A stretch of DNA of 64,000 bases from Corynebacterium tuberculostearicum (GCF_030506365.1 NZ_CP073092.1:1302001-1366000), one strand, 5' to 3'. Shown: positions 53,305-63,312, counted from the first letter of the stretch. Numbers and translations: made by a program. Notes: generated from the letters alone by a model not told the origin.

Positions 53305-54247
53305 CTCGGTTAAATTCTCCCGCCGGGAAAGGGCGCGCCTGAGGCTCGCCTCGCAAGGCCTAACAGTGCGGCGGTGGGAGAGTGCTGAGGATGTGGCCCG
53401 CGCTTTCGGCGTAATGCAAGGCCAGGACCTGCACTCGGTGCGCCGGTCACTGGCTTTGCGGGCGAAAGACCATTCGGATGCTGGAAACATTGTGCGTGGG
53501 TATCCCATGCGCAATACGCTTTTCGCGGCTTCTATCAAGGACATAGGCTGGATAACCGAACTCTGCGCCAAAGGGCGCAAGGGTGATACCGAGCTGCGGG
53601 CAGAGGTAAACAAGCTCATTGGTCGTCCGCTTTCGCGTGCCGAGCTGAAAGAACAGGCTGCCACAGCGTTGCCGGGCGTGCCTTTCTGGCACGTTGTGCG
53701 TGTAGCAATGGAAAGCGGTCACGCTGTCTATTCCGGAGCCGATCAGCTCATCACACCGGTGGATCTGCCGGGGCTAGAGGAGACCTTCAATGGCGATAGA
53801 GTTGCGGCGACCGTGGAGCTGATGACTCGGTACTTCCGCACTCACGGTCCCGCAACATTGCGGGACTTTGCCTGGTGGGCAAAGCTCCCACAAAGACTGA
53901 TCCGGCCCGCTGCCGAGAACCTCCCGCCGGACATCGTGCGCTGTGGTGAAAATTCGCAGGACTTTGTTTCTGTCGAGGTAGTGGAAACGGCTGAAGCGCG
54001 CAAGAAGCAATCGGTATTGCTGCTGGGAGCATTTGACGAGTACATCTTGGGTTATCAAGACCGTCTATTTGCGATGACAAGCGAGGTCCATGAAGTACTG
54101 GTACCGGGAAATCGTGGAGTATTTCGCCGCGCCATCGTGGTGGACGGCCAGGTTCGTGGGACGTGGAATAAGCAAGCCATTGAGGACTTGGGCATGCCCG
54201 GCTATGCAATGCGGGAAGTTCAAAAGTTGTGGCGGGATGCGCACTAA
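53288..54247 (+). CDS. Winged-helix DNA-binding protein, AlkZ-like (HTH_42)
   Basis: 319 residues. Early segment RLRLASQGL and a VMQGQD stretch resemble the Q-x-Q loop region of the AlkZ/YcaQ crosslink glycosylases. LLGAFDEYILGYQDR near 245 and GVFRRAIVVDGQVRGTWN near 275 are signatures of the same superfamily. Members with the full active site unhook DNA interstrand crosslinks; other branches lack activity. The start overlaps the polA end by 17 nt, suggesting co-expression with a repair polymerase. Confidence 0.85.
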   Translation: MPQPTSSVKFSRRERARLRLASQGLTVRRWESAEDVARAFGVMQGQDLHSVRRSLALRAKDHSDAGNIVRGYPMRNTLFAASIKDIGWITELCAKGRKGDTELRAEVNKLIGRPLSRAELKEQAATALPGVPFWHVVRVAMESGHAVYSGADQLITPVDLPGLEETFNGDRVAATVELMTRYFRTHGPATLRDFAWWAKLPQRLIRPAAENLPPDIVRCGENSQDFVSVEVVETAEARKKQSVLLLGAFDEYILGYQDRLFAMTSEVHEVLVPGNRGVFRRAIVVDGQVRGTWNKQAIEDLGMPGYAMREVQKLWRDAH

Positions 54248-54322
54248 GTTTTTAGGTAGCCTTTGCTGTGCGGAAAAAGTTATGAGTGTAAGTCGATAGG
54301 CCAAGAAGGGAATTGCCGAGCA

Positions 54323-54679
54323 GTGACGTTAGAAGAGAAGACGAATAAGTGGATCCTCCGCGTCTTTGAAAGCCTGTGGGCCATTCAAGTAAACTTTCTA
54401 GCCATCGATATTGCTGGCCTCGGGCTTGAACGGTTTCTTGCAGAACATAAGGCCTATGCCATCGGGTACGGAATTATTGCGGTGTCGTATGTTGTGGCCG
54501 CCATGACCATCGCCCGCGTGGCAGCCAACCCGAAGGTCAGAAGACTAACGGCCGCCGCGGTGATGGTGGTAGCTACGGCACTAGCATTCCTCTTCCCATC
54601 TTCTTGGATGTTCGCTGTCCTGGTAGTCTTTGCGCTCCTGTATTACTTGGTGCCGCGAAAAGAAGGCGTGTCCATCTGA
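54323..54679 (+). CDS. Small membrane protein
   Basis: 118 residues, unknown function. Four hydrophobic helices: AIQVNFLAIDIAGLGL, AIGYGIIAVSYVVAAMTIA, AAAVMVVATALAFLF and WMFAVLVVFALLYYLV. A short charged N-terminus and a basic PRKE tail flank them. GTG 54323 has AGAAGGGAA about 10 nt upstream; the frame runs to 54263. It overlaps the convergent RDD gene by 37 nt. Confidence 0.7.
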   Translation: MTLEEKTNKWILRVFESLWAIQVNFLAIDIAGLGLERFLAEHKAYAIGYGIIAVSYVVAAMTIARVAANPKVRRLTAAAVMVVATALAFLFPSSWMFAVLVVFALLYYLVPRKEGVSI

Positions 54680-55119
54680 GGTCGGCGCTCGACTAGGCAA
54701 TTGGCCAGCATGTCAAAAGGGGTTTGGCCGAAGGTGAGGACGCAGACGCTCAAAACGCCTAGTAGTAGCGGCATGATGAACGGCAATCCTGTCAGCGTGA
54801 GCAGGGAGAGTAGCAGCCAGGAATTGCGGAGGTAGGCCGCGCGCAAGCCGGGGTGGGTAGCGAGGATCTCCAGCTTGAGTGACCATTTTCCCAGTGAAGT
54901 TGTCTTCGTCGCCTCGGCCCATACGCGGTAGGCATAAAAGACTAGAGCGAGGGCCACAGCATTGTAAATTTCGAGCGTGTGGCCGGTTAAGGGGGCGTCG
55001 GCAAGTGCATTGATTGCCCAGCGCGCCACAACGATGACGGCCGCTGCCAGGAAGGCGTCGATCCACCATGCGAGGCCACGGCGCAAAAGTAGGCCAATTC
55101 GATCCAGAAACATGCCCAT
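54643..55119 (-). CDS. RDD family membrane protein
   Basis: 158 residues with three or four helices. The RDD-type start reads RRGLAWWIDAFLAAAVI, with only one of the two usual Asp. A conserved LGKWSLKLEI segment follows. RDD proteins are linked to salt and pH stress and Na+/H+ exchange in some bacteria; the role here is unknown. The ATG is 3 nt after the methyltransferase stop. Confidence 0.82.
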   Translation of the reverse strand: MGMFLDRIGLLLRRGLAWWIDAFLAAAVIVVARWAINALADAPLTGHTLEIYNAVALALVFYAYRVWAEATKTTSLGKWSLKLEILATHPGLRAAYLRNSWLLLSLLTLTGLPFIMPLLLGVLSVCVLTFGQTPFDMLANCLVERRPQMDTPSFRGTK

Positions 55120-55122
55120 AGG

Positions 55123-55854
55123 TTAGCGGCAATTCTGGCAGACGAAAATAATCGTGCCGGGGAAGATTTCGCCTCGCTTTGGCGACCATTGGCCCCAAGT
55201 GGTGGTGAGATCCTTAGGCCATTCGGGCTCGATAATGTCCTCGATTAGGAAAGGGCCTTCGCCCTGTAAAGCCTGAAACCAATCGGCGATAGTGCGGTGG
55301 AATTCCGCATAGGTCAGGTTGCCATCGCGGTCTTGCTCCAGATAAGCACGATCGAAATAGCTGATATCGGCCGTCAGATCGGCGGGGTCATCAGGGAATA
55401 TCCAGCGCATCGGGTGGTTGGCTGAAAGGACAAAGCGACCAGTTGGTTTAAGAACGCGGGAGACTTCACTTAGGGCTAAGTCAAGGTTGGCAAGGAAGGG
55501 AAAGGCTCCGAAAGCCGAGAATGCGGCGTCGAAGGAGTCGGTGGCGTAGGGGAGTGAAAGCGCATCGGCTTGGGCTAATGGGAGTCCGGGGGCAGCGTGG
55601 TTCAGCATGCCGCGGGAGATATCGAAGCCGGTGGCGAAGTGCGCGCGCGACTGCAGCCATTCGGTGCACGGGGCGGAGCCGCAGCCAATTTCGAGGACGG
55701 AAGAAGTTGAGACGTCGCCTAGCAAGTGTGCTTGATCTTCGTGGAGCATTTCTGGGCACCAGTAAAAGGAAGAAAGGTAGTCGGGGTGCTCGGCGTGGTA
55801 ATTGGCGGCGTCGCTATCCCAGTAGGCTTGGTTTGCGTGCGAGGGGGAAGTCAC
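55123..55854 (-). CDS. Class I SAM-dependent methyltransferase
   Basis: 243 residues. Motif I VLEIGCGSAPCTEWL near 54, FDISRGML near 75, LPYATDSFDAAFSAFGAFPF (motif II region) near 100 and RVLKPTGRFVLSANHPMRW near 136 place it with the ubiquinone/menaquinone-type methyltransferases. The C-terminal PEWPKDLTTTWGQWSPKRGEI is typical of an actinobacterial group of unknown substrate. GTG start, with AAGGAATTCC about 12 nt upstream. Confidence 0.88.
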   Translation of the reverse strand: MTSPSHANQAYWDSDAANYHAEHPDYLSSFYWCPEMLHEDQAHLLGDVSTSSVLEIGCGSAPCTEWLQSRAHFATGFDISRGMLNHAAPGLPLAQADALSLPYATDSFDAAFSAFGAFPFLANLDLALSEVSRVLKPTGRFVLSANHPMRWIFPDDPADLTADISYFDRAYLEQDRDGNLTYAEFHRTIADWFQALQGEGPFLIEDIIEPEWPKDLTTTWGQWSPKRGEIFPGTIIFVCQNCR

Positions 55855-56013
55855 GGTGGGAGGAATTCCTTTGCGAAATAGTTGGTCCGTGTATTTGCCC
55901 TTTTAGCTGGACAGATGTAGTGTTGGACGGGCGTGTCTATGCCACGGGTTGTTCTAAGTCCCTGTAGGAAGGCTTTAAGCAATCACGAGGCGGGATCGAA
56001 TATTCCTCTTTTT

Positions 56014-56031
56014 AGCTGCATTTGTGCAGCT
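56014..56031 (+). promoter_or_regulatory. Hairpin in the rpsA leader
   Basis: AGCTGCA-4 nt-TGCAGCT is a perfect 7-bp stem, about 75 nt before the rpsA ATG. A TTTTTT run follows 8 nt later. It could be an attenuator or a site for S1 feedback. Confidence 0.35.
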
Positions 56032-56105
56032 TAGCAAGCTTTTTTCGAGAGACGCGCAGTTGTCCAATTTCGATTTCCTACATTTATTCGGAGCATTTTT
56101 TCAAT

Positions 56106-57566
56106 ATGCCATCTTCTAACACCCCGCAGGTTGCGATTAACGATATCGGAACCGCAGAGGACTTCCTCGCAGCTGTAGACGCCACCATCAAGTACTTCAA
56201 CGATGGTGACATTGTCGAGGGTACCGTCGTCAAGGTTGATCACGACGAGGTACTGCTGGACATTGGATACAAGACCGAAGGCGTTATCCCTTCCCGCGAG
56301 CTGTCCATCAAGCACGACGTCAACCCGGACGAGGTTGTTGAGGTCGGCGACGAGGTTGACGCACTTGTTCTCACCAAGGAGGACAAGGAAGGTCGCCTGA
56401 TCCTGTCCAAGAAGCGTGCACAGTACGAGCGCGCATGGGGCGCCATCGAGGAGCTGCAGGCCAAGGAAGAGCCTGTTACCGGTACCGTTATCGAGGTTGT
56501 CAAGGGCGGCCTCATCCTGGATATCGGCCTGCGTGGCTTCCTGCCTGCATCCCTCGTTGAGATGCGTCGCGTCCGTGACCTGGAGCCGTACATCGGCCAG
56601 GAGCTGGAAGCAAAGATTATTGAGCTGGACAAGCAGCGCAACAACGTTGTTCTGTCCCGCCGTGCATACCTGGAGCAGACCCAGTCCGAGGTTCGCTCCG
56701 AGTTCCTGCACCAGCTGCAGAAGGGCCAGGTCCGCAAGGGCGTTGTTTCCTCCATCGTCAACTTCGGTGCTTTCGTCGATCTCGGCGGTGTCGACGGCCT
56801 GGTTCACGTTTCCGAGCTGTCCTGGAAGCACATCGACCACCCATCTGAGGTTGTCACCGTTGGCGACGAGGTAACCGTTGAGGTTCTGGACGTTGATCTG
56901 GACCGCGAGCGCGTTTCCCTGTCCCTGAAGGCTACCCAGGAAGATCCGTGGCGCGTATTCGCCCGCACCCACGCTGTGGGCCAGATCGTTCCGGGCAAGG
57001 TCACCAAGCTCGTCCCGTTCGGCGCTTTCGTTCGCGTCGAGGAGGGCATCGAGGGCCTCGTTCACATCTCCGAGCTGGCTCAGCGCCACGTCGAGGTTCC
57101 GGACCAGGTTGTCACCGTTGGCCAGGAGGTTATGGTCAAGGTCATCGACATCGATCTCGAGCGTCGTCGTATCTCCCTGTCCGTTAAGCAGGCAGACGAG
57201 GACTACACCGAAGAGTTCGATCCGTCCAAGTACGGCATGGCTGACTCCTACGACGAGCAGGGCAACTACGTCTTCCCTGAGGGCTTCGACCCTGAGACCA
57301 ACGAGTGGAAGGAAGGCTTCGACGAGCAGCGTCAGGCTTGGGAGGCACGCTACGCAGAGTCCGAGCGTCGCTTCAACCTGCACACCGCTCAGATCGAGCG
57401 CAACCGCGCCGCAGCCGCTGAGGCTGCTGAGTCTGCAGAGTCCTCCAACTACTCCTCTGATTCCTCCGATGCAGCTCCGGCATCCGAGACTCAGGCAGAG
57501 GTTGGCGGCTCCCTGGCTTCCGACGAGCAGCTCGCTGCACTGCGCGACAAGCTCGCTGGCAACTAA
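56106..57566 (+). CDS. rpsA: 30S ribosomal protein S1 RpsA
   Basis: Helps mRNA docking on the 30S subunit; 486 residues with four S1 domains, at about 34-105, 123-188, 205-275 and 290-360 (GDIVEGTVVKVD, EEPVTGTVIEVVKGGLILD, KGQVRKGVVSSIVNFGAFVD, GQIVPGKVTKLVPFGAFV). A Glu/Ala/Ser-rich tail follows. ATG 56106 matches C. glutamicum S1 (MPxxNTPQVAINDIG); the frame is open to 56022. Codon use is strikingly uniform, as expected for a highly expressed gene. No clear ribosome-binding site is seen. Confidence 0.97.
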   Translation: MPSSNTPQVAINDIGTAEDFLAAVDATIKYFNDGDIVEGTVVKVDHDEVLLDIGYKTEGVIPSRELSIKHDVNPDEVVEVGDEVDALVLTKEDKEGRLILSKKRAQYERAWGAIEELQAKEEPVTGTVIEVVKGGLILDIGLRGFLPASLVEMRRVRDLEPYIGQELEAKIIELDKQRNNVVLSRRAYLEQTQSEVRSEFLHQLQKGQVRKGVVSSIVNFGAFVDLGGVDGLVHVSELSWKHIDHPSEVVTVGDEVTVEVLDVDLDRERVSLSLKATQEDPWRVFARTHAVGQIVPGKVTKLVPFGAFVRVEEGIEGLVHISELAQRHVEVPDQVVTVGQEVMVKVIDIDLERRRISLSVKQADEDYTEEFDPSKYGMADSYDEQGNYVFPEGFDPETNEWKEGFDEQRQAWEARYAESERRFNLHTAQIERNRAAAAEAAESAESSNYSSDSSDAAPASETQAEVGGSLASDEQLAALRDKLAGN

Positions 57567-57609
57567 AGCTTCCGCTTAGTTTCCGCTAAGCCTTAGGGCT
57601 TGGCTCACG

Positions 57610-57653
57610 GCCGCGCCCACTTCATCGCCTAGATGGGGTGGGCGCGGCTTTTG
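57610..57653 (+). terminator. Terminator after rpsA
   Basis: GCCGCGCCCAC pairs with GTGGGCGCGGC, with CATC/GATG further inside, then TTTT. Confidence 0.85.
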
Positions 57654-57771
57654 TGATCTTTTAGACAGTTAGTGCAATCGTTTGCCGGGATGATCCTTGC
57701 CTCTAGGTGTTTGACCAGCGGACAAGCAGCGGAAATTAGGAAAACTCCCTGACAAGTCCACAAAACGGGCT

Positions 57772-57799
57772 TTTGTTCATGTGGGAATCCTCTTATACT
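57772..57799 (+). promoter_or_regulatory. Candidate ptsG promoter
   Basis: TTTGTT (57772-57777) and TATACT (57794-57799) have a 16-nt spacer. This leaves a 5' leader of about 55 nt with GAGGAG before the GTG. No clear SugR or GlxR box was recognised. Confidence 0.55.
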
Positions 57800-57863
57800 C
57801 AAAAATGACGTTATAGCCAGTGCAGTACTGGTTATAAGTGGTATTTGAACTGAGGAGTAAGAA

Positions 57864-59915
57864 GTGGCATCTATCAAGGACACTTCCACCCATATCGTCG
57901 AGAGTATCGGCGGCGCCGACAACATCACGTCGCTGACGCACTGCGCGACGCGCCTGCGCTTCCAACTTGCCGATGCGGGGAAAGTCGACCAAGAAAAGCT
58001 CGATAGCGACCCAGCGGTGCTTGGTACCGTGCCCCAGGGCGCTCACGGCTACCAGGTAGTCATGGGCGGCGGCGTTGCAGACTACTACAACGAGATCATC
58101 AAGCAGCCCGGTGTGCATGCTTCCAGCGACAAAGAGGCGGCCTCCAAGAAGGAGTATGACGGTGTTCGCGGTAAGTATGACTGGGTAGATTACTGCTTCG
58201 AGTTCCTCTCTGATACTTTCCGCCCCGTCCTATGGGCTTTGCTGGGCGCCTCGCTCATCATCATGCTGCTCATCCTGGCGGACACGGCACACATCCAGGA
58301 TTTCCGGGCACCGCTGGAGGAGCAACCAGAGGGCTTCCGGCTGGCTCATGCCATGTTCCAGTCGGTCTTCTATTTCTTGCCCGTAATGGTCGGTGCGACC
58401 GCGGCGCAGAAGCTGGGTGCGAATATGTGGGTCTCCGCAGCTATTCCCGCGGCACTTTTGACCCCCGAATTTATGTCGCTGGGTGAGCAAGGCGATACCG
58501 TCAACGTATTTGGCCTGCCGCTGGTCATCAATTCCTACGGCTCCCAGGTATTCCCGCCCATTTTGGCCGCAATCGGCCTGTACTGGGTGGAAAAGGGACT
58601 AAAGAAGATCATCCCGAGTGCAGTTCATATGGTCTTCGTGCCGTTCTTCTCCTTGCTCATTATGATTCCGGCAACGGCCTTCCTGCTCGGCCCGTTCGGC
58701 ATTGGTGTAGGCAATGGCATTTCCTGGGTCCTGTACCAAATCAATGATTTCTCGCCGTTCATCCTGGCTATCGTCATTCCGCTGCTGTACCCATTCCTCG
58801 TTCCGATGGGCCTGCACTGGCCGCTGAATGTCATCATGATTCAGAACATCGCAACCTACGGCTACGACTTCATTCAGGGCCCGATGGGCGCATGGAACTT
58901 CGCCTGCTTCGGCGTCGTTGGCGCAGTCATGGTTATCTCCTTCAGGGAAAAGAACAATGCCATGCGCCAGGTTTCTATCGGTGCCTTCGCAGCGGGCATC
59001 CTCGGTGGCGTGTCGGAGCCCTCCCTCTACGGCATCTTGTTGCGCTTCCGCCGCAGTTACTACCGGTTGCTGCCAGGTTGTGCGGTAGGCGGCGCAATCA
59101 TCGGTATCTTCGATGTTCGCGCTGAGGCCTTCGTCTTTACCTCTGCGTTGACCACTGGCGCTATGGCGCCGCAGCTGGGCTACGTCCTTGGTATCACGGC
59201 TGCATTCCTTACCTCTTTCTTCCTGACCCTGTTCTTCGGCTACCGCACAGCAGAAGAAAAGCAGGCAGACTTGGAGCGCATCGCCCGCGAACAGGGCGAA
59301 TCTGTGGATGACGTAGCTGCTCGTTCGGAGTTTAAGTCCACCAAGGCCGACAAGGGAGAGTCCCCGAATGCGGGGGGCGCCGTTGCTGCCAGCGCTGCGG
59401 GCGCTGCTGCTACTGGTGTTGCCGCCAAGCAGGCTGGCAAGGAGGACATCGTGTTGGATTCCCCTCTAGAGGGCGAGGCAGTTGACCTTTCGGAAGTCCC
59501 GGATCCTATCTTCGCAGGCGCAAAGTTAGGGCCTGGCATGGCAGTCCAGCCAACTGGCAATACCGTCTATGCGCCTGCCGACGGCAAGGTGCTCACCGTT
59601 CAGAAGTCCGGCCATGCGGTAGGCCTAAGCCTCGACAATGGCGTGCAACTGCTTATCCACGTGGGTCTCGATACTGTGGAATTGGGCGGCGAAGGCTTCG
59701 ACGTGCACGTGGAAAAGAAGCAACGCATTTCCGCGGGCGATAAGTTGATTAGCTTTGACCCGGAATTCATCCGTTCCAAGGGCTATAACCTGATTACTCC
59801 GGTCGTAGTTACCAACGCCACCAAGTTCGGCGCGGTCTCCGGTGAAGCCGGCCCGGTTACCCCGAGTGATGATTTGCTCCGCATTCCCCCGAAGCCAGAG
59901 GAAGCAGCGGAATAA
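57864..59915 (+). CDS. ptsG: Glucose-specific PTS enzyme IIBCA PtsG
   Basis: Transports and phosphorylates glucose; 683 residues. Order B-C-A: phosphorylated Cys in SLTHCATRLRF near 31, a membrane IIC domain (about 110-470, ten or so helices, GPMGAWNFACFG), an Ala/Gly linker, then IIA with QLLIHVGLDTVELGG (His near 595). Long stretches agree with C. glutamicum PtsG as I recall it (KKEY-GVRGKY, FLSDTFRP-LWALLGASLII), so glucose rather than sucrose or beta-glucoside is likely. GTG start with GAGGAG upstream. Confidence 0.93.
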   Translation: MASIKDTSTHIVESIGGADNITSLTHCATRLRFQLADAGKVDQEKLDSDPAVLGTVPQGAHGYQVVMGGGVADYYNEIIKQPGVHASSDKEAASKKEYDGVRGKYDWVDYCFEFLSDTFRPVLWALLGASLIIMLLILADTAHIQDFRAPLEEQPEGFRLAHAMFQSVFYFLPVMVGATAAQKLGANMWVSAAIPAALLTPEFMSLGEQGDTVNVFGLPLVINSYGSQVFPPILAAIGLYWVEKGLKKIIPSAVHMVFVPFFSLLIMIPATAFLLGPFGIGVGNGISWVLYQINDFSPFILAIVIPLLYPFLVPMGLHWPLNVIMIQNIATYGYDFIQGPMGAWNFACFGVVGAVMVISFREKNNAMRQVSIGAFAAGILGGVSEPSLYGILLRFRRSYYRLLPGCAVGGAIIGIFDVRAEAFVFTSALTTGAMAPQLGYVLGITAAFLTSFFLTLFFGYRTAEEKQADLERIAREQGESVDDVAARSEFKSTKADKGESPNAGGAVAASAAGAAATGVAAKQAGKEDIVLDSPLEGEAVDLSEVPDPIFAGAKLGPGMAVQPTGNTVYAPADGKVLTVQKSGHAVGLSLDNGVQLLIHVGLDTVELGGEGFDVHVEKKQRISAGDKLISFDPEFIRSKGYNLITPVVVTNATKFGAVSGEAGPVTPSDDLLRIPPKPEEAAE

Positions 59916-59941
59916 ACAAACGCTGACACCTATAGCGACAG

Positions 59942-59980
59942 AGGAACCCCGCATCAACGCGTATGGCGGGGTTCCTTTTC
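59942..59980 (+). terminator. Terminator after ptsG
   Basis: GGAACCCCGC pairs with GCGGGGTTCC, then TTTTC. It lies only 17 nt before the coaE start. Confidence 0.88.
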
Positions 59981-59996
59981 GCGTAGGGTGGCTGCC

Positions 59997-60596
59997 ATGA
60001 AACTCATTGGCCTTACAGGTGGTATTGGCAGTGGCAAGTCAACAGTTGCAACGCTCTGCCGTGAACGGGGGTGGCGCGTGGTAGACGCCGATGGCATTGC
60101 CCGCGACGTCGTAAAGCCGGGTCGGCCGGCGCTAGCGGAGCTGGCAGCAGCATTTGGAGAAGATATTTTGCTGGCGGACGGCAGTCTCAACCGCAAGGAA
60201 TTGGCTCGGCGAGCCTTTGCGGACAAGGAACACACCGAGCTGTTGAACTCCATTACCCATCCACGCATCCAAGAGGAAACTCAGCGCCAATTTGCGGCGG
60301 CACGTGAAGAAGGGCATGACTTTGCCGTTTACGATATGCCGCTTTTGGTGGATAACGGTTTAGACAAAGACATGGACGTCGTCATCGTGGTCGACGTGGC
60401 CGTAGAAGAGCGCGTCCGCCGCCTCGTAGCTTCACGCGGGCTGGAAGAGGACGATGCGCGCCGTCGCATTGCAGCGCAGGTACCTGATGAGGTGCGATTG
60501 GCCGCAGCCACGCATGTGATCGACAACAATGGCACGTTGGAGCAGCTGCGGGCGCGAGCGGCCGAGGTCATGAACCGCATAGAAGCGGAGTCCTAG
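59997..60596 (+). CDS. coaE: Dephospho-CoA kinase CoaE
   Basis: Last step of coenzyme A synthesis, ATP-dependent phosphorylation of dephospho-CoA; 199 residues. P-loop LTGGIGSGKSTV at 5-16, VVDADGIARD near 32, and VYDMPLLVDNG near 110 are conserved. ATG 59997 is favoured over GTG 59988: TAGGGT ends 7 nt before it. This puts its promoter just after the ptsG terminator, so it is an independent unit. coaD lies 16 kb upstream. Confidence 0.96.
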   Translation: MKLIGLTGGIGSGKSTVATLCRERGWRVVDADGIARDVVKPGRPALAELAAAFGEDILLADGSLNRKELARRAFADKEHTELLNSITHPRIQEETQRQFAAAREEGHDFAVYDMPLLVDNGLDKDMDVVIVVDVAVEERVRRLVASRGLEEDDARRRIAAQVPDEVRLAAATHVIDNNGTLEQLRARAAEVMNRIEAES

Positions 60597-60686
60597 CCGC
60601 GGGGTCACCCAAACTTTAACCGTTGGGTGATTAGAGTTTACGCAGTTTCGAAGTTGTGTTAACTTTCGCGTCTTAAGCTACTCGCC

Positions 60687-61049
60687 GTGGGAACGTGGGA
60701 TACTGGGCCTTTTGACAATCACGCGGCGCGAGAACTGCTCGCTAGCTTGCGTGATGGCTCGTTCGATCTCAAGGCCTTTCAGAAGTCATGCGCCGAAGAG
60801 CCCATGGACTCCGATGACGCGGAAACCATGATCGCACTGGGCGCCTTATTGAAGCTGAAAGCTGATGCGCTGCCGGAAGGAATCCACCGCGAGGATCTTG
60901 CGCCCCTGTACACGCCGCAGTCTAAAGCGTGGCTGCGCCGCCGCATTAATAGTGCGATGCGACCAGAGACGTCTTCTGTTTATGCGCTGTGGGAGACCAC
61001 CGGCGAGCTGGAAGAGTGGCTGCGCACCGCGCAGGACTCCTTGCCGTGA
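60687..61049 (+). CDS. DUF4259 domain protein
   Basis: 120 residues, function unknown, cytosolic. It begins GTWDTGPFDNHAARELLASL, the hallmark of DUF4259, and is mostly helical and acidic, with no Cys or His cluster. GTG 60687: TAAGCT ends exactly 7 nt before it (leaderless type). It lies between coaE and uvrB, as a free-standing small gene. Confidence 0.85.
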   Translation: MGTWDTGPFDNHAARELLASLRDGSFDLKAFQKSCAEEPMDSDDAETMIALGALLKLKADALPEGIHREDLAPLYTPQSKAWLRRRINSAMRPETSSVYALWETTGELEEWLRTAQDSLP

Positions 61050-61089
61050 ACATAGCTAGCGGCGCCATATAAGCAGTAGAGTAGTGGGC

Positions 61090-63183
61090 ATGGCTTTTGC
61101 TGCTGAACATCCCCTTATTCCAAATTCCGAGCACCGCGTCGTCAGCGAGGTCGAGCGCACCCCAGGTGAGTTTCAGGTTGTCTCTGAATACGAGCCGGCC
61201 GGAGACCAGCCAGCTGCTATTGCAGAGCTCAATGAACGCCTCAACCGCGATGAGCGCGATGTCGTACTGATGGGTGCTACCGGTACAGGTAAGTCCGCCA
61301 CCGCTGCGTGGTTGATCGAAAAACAGCAGCGGCCCACCCTGGTGATGGCGCCAAATAAGACCCTGGCAGCGCAGCTAGCGAACGAGCTGCGCCAACTCTT
61401 GCCGCATAACGCGGTGGAGTACTTCGTTTCTTATTATGACTACTACCAGCCAGAGGCTTATATCGCGCAGACAGATACCTATATTGAGAAAGACTCTTCT
61501 ATCAATGAGGACGTAGAGCGCCTGCGCCACTCGGCTACCTCGGCCCTGCTGTCCCGCCGGGACGTGGTGGTTGTGTCCTCCGTGTCGTGCATTTATGGCT
61601 TGGGTACCCCGCAGTCCTATTTGGATCGCTCAGTCATTATTTCCGTGGACGAGGAGCTGGATCGTGACCGCTTCCTCCGTTTGTTGGTGGATATCCAATA
61701 CGAACGCAACGACGTGGGATTTACCCGCGGTACCTTCCGCGCCAAGGGCGACACGGTCGATATCATTCCGGCCTATGAGGAACGTGCGGTACGCATTGAA
61801 TTCTTTGGCGATGATATCGATTCCCTTTACTACATTCACCCCGTCACAGGCGATGTCATCGAGGAAGTAGACGAGGTGCGCATCTTCCCCGCGACCCACT
61901 ACGTGGCGGGACCCGAACGCATGGAAAAGGCCGTAGCCGCCATCAAAGAGGAATTGGCCGAGCGCCTGGAAGATCTAGAAAACCGCGGCAAACTGCTGGA
62001 GGCACAACGACTTCGCATGCGCACCGAATACGATCTAGAAATGATCGAGCAGGTAGGTTTTTGCTCCGGCATCGAGAACTACTCCCGCCACGTCGATGGC
62101 CGTCCGGCCGGCTCCGCACCGGCAACGCTGCTGGATTACTTCCCCGAGGATTTTCTCACCATTATTGACGAGTCTCACGTCACGGTCCCACAGATTGGCG
62201 GCATGTTCGAGGGCGATATGTCCCGCAAGCGCAACCTGGTGGAATTCGGTTTCCGGCTGCCCTCCGCAGTGGATAACCGCCCGCTGACCTTTGATGAGTT
62301 TGAACAGCGTGTAGGACAAACCGTTTACATGTCCGCGACCCCAGGTGACTTTGAGCTCACATCCTCGGACGGTGAGTACGTGGAGCAGGTGATTCGCCCG
62401 ACCGGTCTGGTGGATCCGAAGGTTACCGTCAAACCCACTAAGGGCCAGATTGATGACCTTATTGATGAGGTACGCACCCGCATTTCGCAGCAAGAGCGAG
62501 TGCTGGTGACGACGCTGACTAAGCGCATGGCAGAAGACCTCACCGATTACCTGCTGGAGCAGGGGATTAAGGTGCGCTACTTGCACTCGGATATCGACAC
62601 CTTGCAGCGCGTCGAGCTCTTGCGGCAATTGCGCCTAGGCGAGTTTGATGTGCTGGTGGGCATTAACCTTCTGCGTGAGGGCCTTGACCTCCCCGAGGTA
62701 TCGCTCGTTGCCATCTTGGATGCAGACAAGGAAGGTTTCTTGCGCTCTACCACCTCGCTCATCCAGACCATTGGCCGTGCTGCCCGTAACGTCTCTGGCG
62801 AGGTCATTATGTATGCCGATAAAATCACCGATTCGATGCAAGAGGCAATCGAGGAGACGGAGCGACGCCGCGAAAAGCAGATAGCCTATAACAAGGAACA
62901 CGGCATTGACCCGCAGCCATTGCGGAAAAAGATTGCCGATATCCTTGACCAGGTCTATGAAGACGGCGGGGAAGAAGAGTCCAACTCTGCCCCCTCTGCA
63001 GTGGTGGAGAAGCGAGACATTTCCAGCATGGCTACCGATGAGGTGCAGGCGCTTATCGACGACCTCTCGGCCCAAATGGGTGCCGCCGCGCGCGAGCTCA
63101 AATTTGAACTGGCTGGTCGTCTGCGCGATGAGATTGCTGATCTAAAGAAGGAATTGCGTGGATTGAAGGAAGCGGGGATTTAG
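61090..63183 (+). CDS. uvrB: UvrABC excinuclease subunit B UvrB
   Basis: Damage-verifying helicase of nucleotide excision repair; 697 residues. Walker [16 protein letters not shown] near 56, damage-probing beta-hairpin [11 protein letters not shown] near 115, DESHVT, motif [20 protein letters not shown] and motif [11 protein letters not shown] are intact. The C-terminal UVR domain ([18 protein letters not shown]) binds UvrC. ATG 61090 is preferred to GTG 61084: TAGAGT ends 7 nt before it. Confidence 0.97.
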   Translation: MAFAAEHPLIPNSEHRVVSEVERTPGEFQVVSEYEPAGDQPAAIAELNERLNRDERDVVLMGATGTGKSATAAWLIEKQQRPTLVMAPNKTLAAQLANELRQLLPHNAVEYFVSYYDYYQPEAYIAQTDTYIEKDSSINEDVERLRHSATSALLSRRDVVVVSSVSCIYGLGTPQSYLDRSVIISVDEELDRDRFLRLLVDIQYERNDVGFTRGTFRAKGDTVDIIPAYEERAVRIEFFGDDIDSLYYIHPVTGDVIEEVDEVRIFPATHYVAGPERMEKAVAAIKEELAERLEDLENRGKLLEAQRLRMRTEYDLEMIEQVGFCSGIENYSRHVDGRPAGSAPATLLDYFPEDFLTIIDESHVTVPQIGGMFEGDMSRKRNLVEFGFRLPSAVDNRPLTFDEFEQRVGQTVYMSATPGDFELTSSDGEYVEQVIRPTGLVDPKVTVKPTKGQIDDLIDEVRTRISQQERVLVTTLTKRMAEDLTDYLLEQGIKVRYLHSDIDTLQRVELLRQLRLGEFDVLVGINLLREGLDLPEVSLVAILDADKEGFLRSTTSLIQTIGRAARNVSGEVIMYADKITDSMQEAIEETERRREKQIAYNKEHGIDPQPLRKKIADILDQVYEDGGEEESNSAPSAVVEKRDISSMATDEVQALIDDLSAQMGAAARELKFELAGRLRDEIADLKKELRGLKEAGI

Positions 63184-63312
63184 TTTTCTCCCCCTGAAAG
63201 TGATGATTGGCTCCGCGGGTACTTCTCTAAAGGGCTGCGCTAGTTATACTGGATGAGTGCCAGAAGCGCCGTTTAGTTGTCACTGTGAAATAGTTCAACT
63301 GCAAGGAGAATA

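Noticed and set aside
56031..57383. Minus-strand open frame of 450 codons opposite rpsA
   Set aside because: Repetitive Asn/Leu/Asp pattern is produced by the biased codon use of rpsA on the other strand.
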